Source: CAYTNY01 sp964439215 | GTDB lineage: Bacteria > Oederibacteriota > PGYV01 > CAYTNY01 | Assembly (NCBI GenBank): GCA_964439215.1 | Contig: CAYTNY010000118.1 | Coordinates: forward strand, 1-5,643 | DNA: 5,643 nt | Reading direction: 5' to 3' | Shown: in pieces, positions 1-5,620 of the stretch | How positions within the stretch are numbered: position 1 is the first letter of the stretch | Layout: the number at the start of each line of letters is the position of its first letter | Translations under genes and position numbers: made by a program | Notes under the pieces: model-generated | Databases searched by the model: none | Told to the model about the DNA's origin: nothing | Seen by the model: the letters and a program-made list of their open reading frames with translations, nothing else

Positions 1-54
1 TATTTCGATGTATTTCCGGATGTTTCAGGTGTTGCAATTCATTTTACATTTCAG
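1..54 (+). repeat. 54-bp dispersed repeat, copy 1 (left, inverted relative to copy 2)
   Basis: This segment matches the reverse complement of 5411-5464 at 49 of 54 positions without gaps. The longest identical runs are about 18 nt (gttgcaattcattttaca) and 11 nt (tatttcgatgt). Similarity stops after the ttcag at position 54. The other end may run past the window edge, so the true length is unknown. It begins 7 nt downstream of the DUF3795 stop codon. It reads openly as YFDVFPDVSGVAIHFTFQ, but the differences from copy 2 are not concentrated at third codon positions, so I treat it as non-coding. Confidence 0.75.
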
Positions 55-61
55 CAGATTT

Positions 62-502
62 TTATATTACCGGAACAAAGCTGTCTGTGCGCCGGTTTGC
101 CTGCAGATGTCTAAGGCCCGGAAACAGGCATACCCGGCCTTGCGGCGCCGCATTTTTTACATTCCCATCTCTTTTTTCAGCCTTTACAAATGCCCTTACC
201 CCGTTTTCTTTTATTGCGCTTAGATTTTCGATCATACTCATTCCGTATTTTTTCCTGTAACGGTAATCAAGACTTTTCAGCCTTTTACAGGGAAATTTTC
301 CGCAGGTGTAACAAAACCCGGTTCTGCCTTTTTTTAATTCCAAGCAGTTTCTTATGATACATTTCCTGCAGTAATCAACCGGGCCGTCCATACTTCTGCA
401 CCCCGGGCATCTGTTTTTTTCTCTGAGATACCCGTAACAAACAGCACAGTTCATCCCGCAAGGCGCTATATCCCCTGTTTTTATTTTAATATTCTGCTTC
501 AA
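62..502 (-). CDS. DUF3795 cysteine-rich protein, apparently frameshifted near its C-terminus
   Basis: From a TTG start this encodes about 146 residues. Visible are C15-G-M-N-C19-x2-C22, then REKNRCPGC (C32, C35), C45-x2-C48, C53, C64-x2-C67 and C72. These are followed by the basic stretch FPCKRLKSLDYRYRKKYGMS and ENLSAIKENGVRAF. That order is characteristic of the DUF3795 family, presumed small metal-binding proteins of unknown function. The frame also extends upstream to a TTG at 589, but that extension is low-complexity sequence from a heptamer repeat. The TTG at 502 has an AAAAGGA ribosome-binding site 7 nt away, so I prefer it. After residue 110 the frame departs from the family: the expected W-x-C-x2-C-G reads in the -1 frame as RWECKKCG, immediately after a run of six A (172-177). 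One extra A would restore it. That frame then stops at 111-113, so the last cysteine/histidine segment is not intact in any single frame. It could be a recent pseudogene or a homopolymer sequencing error. Confidence 0.8.
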   Translation of the reverse strand: MKQNIKIKTGDIAPCGMNCAVCYGYLREKNRCPGCRSMDGPVDYCRKCIIRNCLELKKGRTGFCYTCGKFPCKRLKSLDYRYRKKYGMSMIENLSAIKENGVRAFVKAEKRDGNVKNAAPQGRVCLFPGLRHLQANRRTDSFVPVI

Positions 503-509
503 AAATCCA

Positions 510-516
510 TCCTTTT
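510..516 (-). promoter_or_regulatory. Ribosome-binding site that decides the DUF3795 start
   Basis: On the minus strand AAAAGGA lies 7 nt before the TTG at 500-502. The upstream in-frame TTG at 587-589 sits inside repeat sequence with no comparable site, so this motif supports the shorter protein. Confidence 0.5.
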
Positions 517-538
517 CTTTTTTCTGTTTTTGGATTTT

Positions 539-670
539 CACAAACCACAAATCACTGTTTTTCCGTTCTTCCCAAAACTCAAACCCCAAAACTCAAAACT
601 CAATGTTTTCGTTTCTCACAAACCACAAATCACAAATCACAAATCACCGTTTCCGTTTCTCACAAACCAC
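539..670. repeat. Degenerate heptanucleotide tandem repeat (CNCAAAY-type)
   Basis: The spacer between the permease and DUF3795 genes contains several blocks with a 7-nt period on the plus strand. At 539-555 it reads CACAAAC CACAAAT CAC. At 571-605 there are five units: CCCAAAA, CTCAAAC, CCCAAAA, CTCAAAA, CTCAATG. At 617-647 it reads CACAAAC followed by three CACAAAT units and CAC, and at 661-670 CACAAACCAC. The blocks are linked by related pyrimidine-rich sequence such as cgtttctcacaaaccac. There is no gene here. In the minus-strand transcript the spacer would be G/U-rich. Because 7 is not a multiple of 3, changes in unit number would alter the spacing between genes rather than a protein. Confidence 0.75.
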
Positions 671-685
671 TGTTTCTATTTTCCG

Positions 686-1714
686 CTAACCACGTTTCCC
701 CGCATCCCTGTCAACAGACAGAAACTCCGCCGCGGGTTTGGTTACTTCAAGGCCGTCCAGTATCAGGACAAGCACCGCTGTAAGCGGCACGGCAAGAAAC
801 ATTCCCGTGACACCCCACAGCATTCCCCAGAATATAAGCGCCATTAGTATAGTAACGGGTCTCAGGCGCAGAACATCGCCTATTGCCTTCGGCTCCACAA
901 AGTTGCCTATGGAGAACAAAATAACAGCGGGAACCGCAAAAGCGAAAAAACCCGTAACAGGCGAAATCTCCGGAGTCACCAGTATTACAGGCAGGGGCAA
1001 AAGAGCCGCTATTATCGGACCGAAACTGGGTATAAAATTAAGAACAAAAGCGAAAAAACCGAACATCAATGCCATATCTATCCCGAAAAATGTAAATACC
1101 CCTCCGATAATAATACCCTGTATCGCGGAGATAAAGAATTTTGACATAATATACTTTTTTATCTTTTCCTCGCTCTTTCTCCATATCAGAGCCGATGCCC
1201 TCTTCTTTTTTGAACTGTCAAGCAGAAGAAACAGAAAAAATACCAGAACAATAATACCCTGGGATACAAGCCCCAGGACCGCATTTGCCGTGGCGCCTAT
1301 GAGTTTTGCCGCCTGTTCCCCTATTCCGTCTATCCACTGCCGGATCATATTCTGCACATCAATGTTCCATCTTTCCTGAAGCACGCCCGCGGCAGTGCCT
1401 CCCAGAAATTCTTTTATCTTCGCCTGATAAGCATTCATATTGGATGCCATCTGCCCCGCCGAAGAATATACCAAAAATACAACCAGCGCAAGAAAAAGCA
1501 TATTAATCAGGACCGTAGAGGCCACGGCTGCCGGGCGCGGCATTTTCAGGTACCTGCACTGGAGGTCTATCATCTCCTGAAAGATAAAAAAGAAAAACAT
1601 CGCAAGAACAAAAGGCACAAGAACGGGCCTGAGCCAGTACAGCGCAAACGCAATGGCAACCATTGTGATAATCACAAGGCACATGGTTATTATTTTTTCC
1701 TGACTCTTTTCCAT
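686..1714 (-). CDS. AI-2E family transporter (PerM-like permease)
   Basis: This 342-residue polytopic inner-membrane protein is of typical family length. Hydrophobic segments lie near residues 8-28, 30-47, 63-83, 142-166, 193-210, 212-245, 253-270 and 285-318. A long soluble segment lies at about 85-140, as expected for the family. Two diagnostic stretches are present: NFIPSFGPIIAALLPLP (226-242), and the run from NFVEPKAIGD (271-280) through LRPVTILMA to GVTGMFLAVPLTA (301-313). Named members include TqsA (autoinducer-2 export) and PerM, but many homologues move other substrates, including Na+/H+ exchange, so the substrate here is unknown. The ATG at 1714 has a GGAGG site at 1721-1725, 6 nt upstream. 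The gene starts 23 nt after the patatin stop codon, so the two are almost certainly cotranscribed. Confidence 0.93.
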   Translation of the reverse strand: MEKSQEKIITMCLVIITMVAIAFALYWLRPVLVPFVLAMFFFFIFQEMIDLQCRYLKMPRPAAVASTVLINMLFLALVVFLVYSSAGQMASNMNAYQAKIKEFLGGTAAGVLQERWNIDVQNMIRQWIDGIGEQAAKLIGATANAVLGLVSQGIIVLVFFLFLLLDSSKKKRASALIWRKSEEKIKKYIMSKFFISAIQGIIIGGVFTFFGIDMALMFGFFAFVLNFIPSFGPIIAALLPLPVILVTPEISPVTGFFAFAVPAVILFSIGNFVEPKAIGDVLRLRPVTILMALIFWGMLWGVTGMFLAVPLTAVLVLILDGLEVTKPAAEFLSVDRDAGKRG

Positions 1715-1737
1715 AAATATCCTCCGGTGCTTTATAG

Positions 1738-2634
1738 TTATTTAACTGCTGTCAGACCTGTTTTTTCAAGTTCCTTTTCCGCCGCGGCGCTGCCTTTTTC
1801 AATCGTTTCTCTTATTATCGTGAAATCCAGATCCTCTGTTTCTCCGACATCCGGAGTAATAATGAGATCCGCTTCTTTAAGCAGGCCCCCGGCTTTTATG
1901 ATTCCGGATTCCATTATGTGTATGGCCTGCATAAGAACCGTGAACATATCCGGCATTTCATCATTTACGTTATTTTTTTCCGGCAGCAGCCGCCTGAAAA
2001 ATTTTTTCACCGCATTTTCTCTTGCCAGTTTTATTTTCTGTATATTACGCCTGTAATTTATGGACGACGGCACAATATTGCTGACGATTATATAATCCGC
2101 CCCTTTTTCTTTCGCTTTATCCACGGGCAGCGGATTTACGCTTGCTCCGTCAATAAGGTAGCTGTCTTTATATGCCACGGGTACAAAAATACCCGGCATT
2201 GATATACTGGCCCTGACAGCGTCAACCACGGAGCCGGTGTCAAAAACAACTTCCTCCGCTGTGTTTATATCTGCCGCGACCACGGTCAACGGTATCTTTA
2301 AATCTTTAAATTCAATGTCCCCTATAAGCTGTTTCAGCAGTTCTTTTACTTTTTCTCCGGAAATAAGACCCTTGGACAGCATTTTGAACTTTGGGTCAAT
2401 AAGCCCTGCCAGCTGCAGCAAATCTATATCAAGTATTTTCTTCTCCGCTGTTTTTATATTCCCGTGCGCCGCAAAACAGGCCCCTACAAGCGCCCCCATG
2501 CTTGAGCCTGTAATATTATGAAACTTAATACCCGCGGCTGTTAAAGATTTTATCACTCCTATGTGCGCCAGGCCTTTTGCCGCACCTATGCTCAAAACAA
2601 GCCCGCATTTTTTATTTAAAATTTCCTGCTCCAT
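1738..2634 (-). CDS. Patatin-like phospholipase (RssA-type serine hydrolase)
   Basis: The preferred start gives 298 residues, typical of compact bacterial patatin-like proteins. Near the N-terminus is LSIGAAKGLAHIGVI, the glycine-rich oxyanion-hole loop of the RssA type. Next comes the nucleophile elbow GSSMG, with Ser45 in this numbering, then RASISMPGIFVPV, then the catalytic aspartate in LIDGASVNPLPV (Asp162). The Ser-Asp dyad is therefore complete. Family members hydrolyse acyl esters of phospholipids or other lipids; the actual substrate cannot be told. No signal peptide is seen, so it is probably cytoplasmic or membrane-associated. An in-frame ATG at 2667 would add 11 residues but has only a weak ribosome-binding site; the ATG at 2634 follows AAAGAGG by 5 nt. 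Adjacency to the permease suggests an envelope or lipid role, which is inference. Confidence 0.93.
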   Translation of the reverse strand: MEQEILNKKCGLVLSIGAAKGLAHIGVIKSLTAAGIKFHNITGSSMGALVGACFAAHGNIKTAEKKILDIDLLQLAGLIDPKFKMLSKGLISGEKVKELLKQLIGDIEFKDLKIPLTVVAADINTAEEVVFDTGSVVDAVRASISMPGIFVPVAYKDSYLIDGASVNPLPVDKAKEKGADYIIVSNIVPSSINYRRNIQKIKLARENAVKKFFRRLLPEKNNVNDEMPDMFTVLMQAIHIMESGIIKAGGLLKEADLIITPDVGETEDLDFTIIRETIEKGSAAAEKELEKTGLTAVK

Positions 2635-2639
2635 AACAG

Positions 2640-2646
2640 CCTCTTT
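2640..2646 (-). promoter_or_regulatory. Ribosome-binding site favouring the internal patatin start
   Basis: AAAGAGG on the minus strand lies 5 nt before the ATG at 2632-2634. The alternative ATG at 2667 is preceded only by a GAAG eight or so nt away, so the shorter protein is more likely. Confidence 0.6.
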
Positions 2647-2693
2647 TCTCATTGGGATAATAGTCATATATTTTTCTTCAAATCACCGGCATC

Positions 2694-2725
2694 CGGCCCA
2701 AACCGGCCGCGCCTGCTTTCAGGCG
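2694..2725. other. Two adjacent GC-rich hairpins in the RDD-patatin spacer
   Basis: CGGCC (2694-2698) pairs with GGCCG (2705-2709) across a 6-nt loop. Directly next to it CGCCTG (2710-2715) pairs with CAGGCG (2720-2725) across a CTTT loop. Both would form in a minus-strand transcript running from the RDD gene into the patatin gene. No T-run follows them, so they do not look like an intrinsic terminator. An mRNA-stability or processing element is possible. Confidence 0.4.
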
Positions 2726-2804
2726 GCGCAGGATCATAAAAATGCCTTGGGGATATTTTTTCCTGTTCTTTCGGGCGGCAGCATATTCGGGCGCAGACAG
2801 TTTT

Positions 2805-3776
2805 TTATTTCATCGTGAACTGATAGCCTTCCGCGTCCCAGCCGGAGGCAATGCCTATATCATACCCGTACATAAAGACCACTTCAATATAATTAAGGGC
2901 CGGCATGCCCATGTAATTATCTATTATAACATCAGCTATCTTTTTCGCGTTTTCTTCACCGGCAAACGACCTGTCAAAAATATAGACCATACATTCAAGA
3001 TATACCGCTTTATTGCCGGATTCGGGGCCCGTCCCCTCGCCTGTCATAATTGTTGAATAATATACATCGGTGTAATCAGTAATATTAACATTTGTTTTTA
3101 TAACATTCTGATAAGAAACATTCCTGTCAATAAAAGGTTTTTTTGAAGCGTAATCAGCAAAAAGACTTACCCCCAGAACCATTGCAAGCAGCAAAAGATA
3201 AATACTGAAATGCAGCACAGGCACGCTTCTGCTGTCGTGCCCGCTTTTTGCCACGGCGCCCTGCAAAGATTCCCTGACAACATAGGTTCCCGATGCTATA
3301 TCGTGAAAAGACTGGCGTGTTCTGGTATTAAAAACATAAAAATACGCGAGTCCCACAAGCATGCCCAGAAACATAAAAGTTATAATAAGGGTCGCCGAGG
3401 AAGAAAATGCCGACGGGGGGAGCATGATTCCGTAAAGAAAAAACGGCACCAGAATAATACCCGCTCTGAAGAAACACCTTATGACATTTACCGTTTCTCC
3501 TAAAATATTCACCACTTTGATTTTCATAAGCTTCTTGCCTATGGTTTGGCCGCCGGCTATTGAACTGTCCATGATCCCAAAGTAAAAAATACTTATTATA
3601 AATCCCAGAACTCTGCCCCACGGCCCCAAAACCACAAGCTGTTTTTCAAAAACAAGCCCCAGAATAAATCCCACTATAAACAATAACAGCATATCAATAA
3701 TAAAAGCACTCATTCTGCGCCAGAAACTGCAGAATTCACAATGTTCGGGAAAAAACTTATCCTTTATATTCATCAT
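2805..3776 (-). CDS. RDD-family membrane protein with unfamiliar C-terminal domain
   Basis: This encodes 323 residues. The N-terminal part is an RDD domain. RR (20-21) and D28 lie in RRMSAFIID at the start of the first hydrophobic segment (about 23-45). The conserved GQTIGKKLMKIKVVN follows at 76-90, and RQSFHDIASGTYVV at 154-167. Further membrane segments lie near 55-70, 103-118 and 128-149. The family is found in inner membranes, and its function is mostly undefined. After a linker, another membrane segment (about 188-206) anchors a soluble region of roughly 115 residues. That region ends in FMYGYDIGIASGWDAEG and resembles no enzyme I can name. Two ATGs sit in tandem: GGGGTG (3781-3786) is 4 nt from the first and 7 nt from the second, so the protein may begin one residue later. 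A promoter at 3823-3851 suggests its own transcription start. Confidence 0.88.
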   Translation of the reverse strand: MMNIKDKFFPEHCEFCSFWRRMSAFIIDMLLLFIVGFILGLVFEKQLVVLGPWGRVLGFIISIFYFGIMDSSIAGGQTIGKKLMKIKVVNILGETVNVIRCFFRAGIILVPFFLYGIMLPPSAFSSSATLIITFMFLGMLVGLAYFYVFNTRTRQSFHDIASGTYVVRESLQGAVAKSGHDSRSVPVLHFSIYLLLLAMVLGVSLFADYASKKPFIDRNVSYQNVIKTNVNITDYTDVYYSTIMTGEGTGPESGNKAVYLECMVYIFDRSFAGEENAKKIADVIIDNYMGMPALNYIEVVFMYGYDIGIASGWDAEGYQFTMK

Positions 3777-3822
3777 ACCGCACCCCGCATTTTTAAAATT
3801 TTAAACCGGTTAATTAATGGAT

Positions 3823-3851
3823 ATTATACCCGCTTTTTATGTCCGCGTCCA
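3823..3851 (-). promoter_or_regulatory. Sigma70-type promoter for the RDD gene
   Basis: On the minus strand TGGACG (3846-3851, 4 of 6 matches to TTGACA) is separated by exactly 17 nt from a perfect TATAAT (3823-3828). The predicted transcript start is near 3816, giving a leader of about 40 nt. The leader is AT-rich and contains the palindromes TTAATTAA, AACCGGTT and TTTAAAATTTTAAA (3792-3817), which could bind a regulator or simply reflect composition. Confidence 0.65.
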
Positions 3852-3982
3852 GTTTCCCGCACAGATAATATTCCGTAAATATCCGGTAAAACAGCCGCGC
3901 CCCGGACAATATATGCGGTGTTAAAACCCGCTCCCGCCTGATAAACAGCAGGGCTTAAAATAAAACCGGGAAACATTTTTCA

Positions 3983-5212
3983 TTATGGATCCATTTCCGT
4001 TACCATGCCCAGTTCATATTTCAATTTATTAAAAAGTTTCTGCGTTTCCCTGTCATCTTCATCTATTTCAACGGCCTTTTGAATATATTTCAGGGCATCG
4101 TCATAAAGTTCGTTGTCAACGGCCATAACACAGAGATTGCGCCACGCGGGAGCGTATTGCGGATCAAGTTCAACAGCCCTTGTGAAACCCGCATCCGCGG
4201 AATGTATGCGCCCCGCTTTATAGTTGGCTTCCCCGAAAGCGTTCCAGAGCGCCGGGTTTTCAGGATCGCAGTCAATGGCGCGCCGGTATGCGGCATCGGC
4301 TTTGACGTATTCTTCGGCCTGCAGATATTCTTTTGCGGTTTCAGCAAGCTCTTCGCAGCTTTCTTTTACCAGACTTTTTATGTTTTCATAAGTGTCTTTT
4401 GAATAGATCTCATATTCGGTTTTCTTCAGCCCTTCAAGTTTATTTTTATGCTCATCCATTTTTTCAAGAAGTTCTTTTATTTCATCCCGGCTCTTTTTTG
4501 ATATCATCTGCTCTATAACCGCGCGTCTTGTGTTTTTTGAGCTGTTCTTTAAATATATTGTTTCATCTATGTATTTTTCTTCCGGTTTAGGATATATCTT
4601 CTCTAAAACAAATCCCCACTCCTTCATCGGGACATCTTCTATCCGCTGATTTAATTCGATCAGAGATATCTCTTTTGTTTTTTTATACAGCGGTTCGGCT
4701 TTTTCCGGAGGTACAGCGTTTTTTTCTTTTGTGAGGATATCAACAGCATAATGTTTATTGTATTTTTCTTTGAGTTTTTCAATATCCGCCTGTTTATCAC
4801 CGCCTGTTTTTCCGTAAGCGTCCCATCCGCCGGCAGGTTTTACGCTGTAATAAGCAGTTTGGCCTTCATATGCGATCCGGCTGTCCCACCTGCCGGGCGA
4901 AACACCCGTTATTCGGGCCAGATCCGAAAAATCCGCCAGTTCATTTAATTCCCCCGATGAAAAATCAAAACTATAAAGCGCGGTTTTTTTCAAAAGATAA
5001 TCCGGAGTTCCTCCGTCAGGAAATCTTGCCGCTCCTTCGGCCCTGCGGTACGCGGAAGTTGAGGCAACAAACATAGCTCCGGCGTCCTGCGGAGCGCTTA
5101 TTGCCCCGGGATGTACCGTATAATCCAGATGTACATAATCGGAATAACCGCAGGACAAATAAAAAACAGCCATTAATAACGCCGTATACAATAACATCAG
5201 TCTTTTCATCAT
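3983..5212 (-). CDS. Predicted lipoprotein with C-terminal TPR repeats
   Basis: This encodes 409 residues. The N-terminus MMKRLMLLYTALLMAVFYLSC is a basic, then hydrophobic, signal ending at Cys21. It looks like a lipobox, although Tyr at -3 is unusual where Leu is common. Export and lipid anchoring are therefore likely but not certain. Residues about 45-130 form a mixed region including TALYSFDFSSGELNELADF, reminiscent of a single beta-propeller blade, but I cannot assign it. Residues about 140-280 are highly charged, with probable helices or coiled coil near 227-290. The C-terminus carries three TPR units at about 287-318, 321-352 (ALWNAFGEANYKAGRIHSAD) and 355-386, suggesting a protein-interaction scaffold. 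GAGGGG (5220-5225) lies 7 nt before the first ATG; a second ATG follows directly. The next gene downstream has its own promoter 38 nt or more into a 206-nt spacer. Confidence 0.85.
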   Translation of the reverse strand: MMKRLMLLYTALLMAVFYLSCGYSDYVHLDYTVHPGAISAPQDAGAMFVASTSAYRRAEGAARFPDGGTPDYLLKKTALYSFDFSSGELNELADFSDLARITGVSPGRWDSRIAYEGQTAYYSVKPAGGWDAYGKTGGDKQADIEKLKEKYNKHYAVDILTKEKNAVPPEKAEPLYKKTKEISLIELNQRIEDVPMKEWGFVLEKIYPKPEEKYIDETIYLKNSSKNTRRAVIEQMISKKSRDEIKELLEKMDEHKNKLEGLKKTEYEIYSKDTYENIKSLVKESCEELAETAKEYLQAEEYVKADAAYRRAIDCDPENPALWNAFGEANYKAGRIHSADAGFTRAVELDPQYAPAWRNLCVMAVDNELYDDALKYIQKAVEIDEDDRETQKLFNKLKYELGMVTEMDP

Positions 5213-5228
5213 AAAACCACCCCTCTGG

Positions 5229-5234
5229 TATAAT
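5229..5234 (+). promoter_or_regulatory. Possible divergent extended -10 element
   Basis: TGG followed by TATAAT (5226-5234) is a perfect extended -10 on the plus strand. It sits just upstream of the lipoprotein start and points into the gene-free right end. The -35 position (5206-5211, TCATCA) matches only 3 of 6 bases. It could drive a plus-strand RNA or be a chance AT-rich match. Confidence 0.25.
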
Positions 5235-5253
5235 TAAATTTTTATATTCCGGA

Positions 5254-5282
5254 ATTTCATACAGTTATTTATAATACGTCAA
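5254..5282 (-). promoter_or_regulatory. Candidate promoter for the lipoprotein gene
   Basis: On the minus strand TTGACG (5277-5282, 5 of 6 matches) is followed after exactly 17 nt by TGAAAT (5254-5259, 4 of 6 matches). Transcription would start near 5247, giving a leader of about 35 nt to the ATG at 5212. The weak -10 leaves this tentative; neighbouring TATTAT and TATAAA stretches offer alternatives. Confidence 0.4.
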
Positions 5283-5283
5283 T

Positions 5284-5400
5284 CTCCGCCCCGCCGCAAC
5301 CCTAAATTTCCATCCTGTGCCTGACTGCACATAAAACATTCACCAACGGCTCCGCAGAAGTAAAAACTTTATCCGTCTAATATCTTGCTGATGGCGGAGC
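5284..5400. other. GC-rich complementary arms with alternative pairing
   Basis: GGCGGAGC at 5393-5400 can pair perfectly over 7 bp with either of two upstream segments: CTCCGCC at 5284-5290 or GCTCCGC at 5349-5355. A small inner hairpin, AAGT-AAAA-ACTT, lies just inside the second arm. There is no open frame of note between them. The two pairings are mutually exclusive, so a folded RNA is possible, but the arms are short enough to arise by chance. Confidence 0.3.
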
Positions 5401-5410
5401 AGTTTAAAGG

Positions 5411-5464
5411 CTGAATTGTAAAATGAATTGCAACAGCTAAATCATCCGGAAACACATCGAAATA
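5411..5464 (-). repeat. 54-bp dispersed repeat, copy 2 (right, inverted relative to copy 1)
   Basis: The reverse complement of this segment matches 1-54 with five substitutions and no gaps. Both copies have their tatttcg end facing outward and their ttcag end facing inward, like terminal inverted repeats around 5.4 kb. On this outer side the sequence continues into a (CT)6 tract at 5468-5479. Within the unit, TGAATTG occurs twice, 12 nt apart, in this copy. Confidence 0.75.
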
Positions 5465-5467
5465 CAA

Positions 5468-5479
5468 CTCTCTCTCTCT
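5468..5479. repeat. (CT)6 dinucleotide tract
   Basis: Six CT units in a row lie 3 nt outside copy 2 of the 54-bp repeat. It is a simple microsatellite in a gene-free spacer. Confidence 0.7.
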
Positions 5480-5561
5480 AATTCTTTTTCGGTATTTTTT
5501 GATTATATTTAAAGTAAATACCGGCAAAGCATGCAAGCATTCATCCTTTGCTCGGCGATGT

Positions 5562-5594
5562 AGAGGGAATTAGTATACCTTCCACCTCTTTTTT
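5562..5594 (+). terminator. Hairpin followed by a T-run (terminator-like, or a decayed GTAG hairpin)
   Basis: AGAGG (5562-5566) pairs with CCTCT (5585-5589), and the inner GAA (5567-5569) pairs with TTC (5580-5582) around a 10-nt loop and a 2-nt bulge. T residues run from 5589 to 5594, which gives the form of a plus-strand intrinsic terminator. The hairpin is headed by GTAG (5560-5563), like the stronger element just downstream, so it may instead be a degraded repeat of that kind. No plus-strand gene precedes it. Confidence 0.35.
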
Positions 5595-5620
5595 GTAGGG
5601 GAGGGCCCATGTGCCCTCCC
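5595..5620 (+). repeat. REP-like element: GTAG head plus perfect 8-bp hairpin
   Basis: GTAG (5595-5598) is followed directly by GGGAGGGC (5599-5606), a 6-nt loop CCATGT, and the exact complement GCCCTCCC (5613-5620). A GTAG or GGAG tetranucleotide at the foot of a palindrome is the hallmark of bacterial REP sequences mobilised by RAYT (TnpA-REP, Y1 family) transposases. No such transposase is in the window, so this would be a non-autonomous copy. The stem is very stable and could also protect or block RNA ends. The sequence after it (ggaacgcgaatac) may belong to a larger unit cut by the window edge. Confidence 0.6.

Noticed and set aside
172..178. Programmed -1 frameshift site at the A6 run in the DUF3795 gene
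   Set aside because: The zero-frame codons are GAA AAA AGA, which do not form a canonical X XXY YYZ slippery heptamer. The -1 frame also stops soon after, so a simple indel is more likely.
8..223. Plus-strand open frame of 71 codons
   Set aside because: It overlaps the 54-bp repeat and the antisense of the DUF3795 gene, and shows no family features.
503..589. N-terminal extension of the DUF3795 frame to a TTG at 589
   Set aside because: The extra 29 residues are low-complexity, encoded partly by the heptamer repeat, precede the conserved family start and lack a ribosome-binding site.
738..1379. Long plus-strand open frame of 213 codons
   Set aside because: It lies entirely antisense to the AI-2E permease, whose family motifs are unmistakable. 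The plus-strand product is Ser/Thr/Ile/Lys-rich without domains.
3923..3970. Possible terminator after the lipoprotein gene
   Set aside because: CCTG/CAGG with an 8-nt loop extends to only about 5 bp with a bulge before a short T4, which is too weak to call an intrinsic terminator.
4079..4402. Plus-strand frame of 107 codons
   Set aside because: It is antisense to the TPR region of the lipoprotein and has no recognisable features.
1..5464. Classical insertion sequence or composite transposon bounded by the inverted repeats
   Set aside because: No transposase, recombinase or target-site duplication is visible, and the internal genes are ordinary housekeeping or envelope types. It is kept only as a repeat observation.
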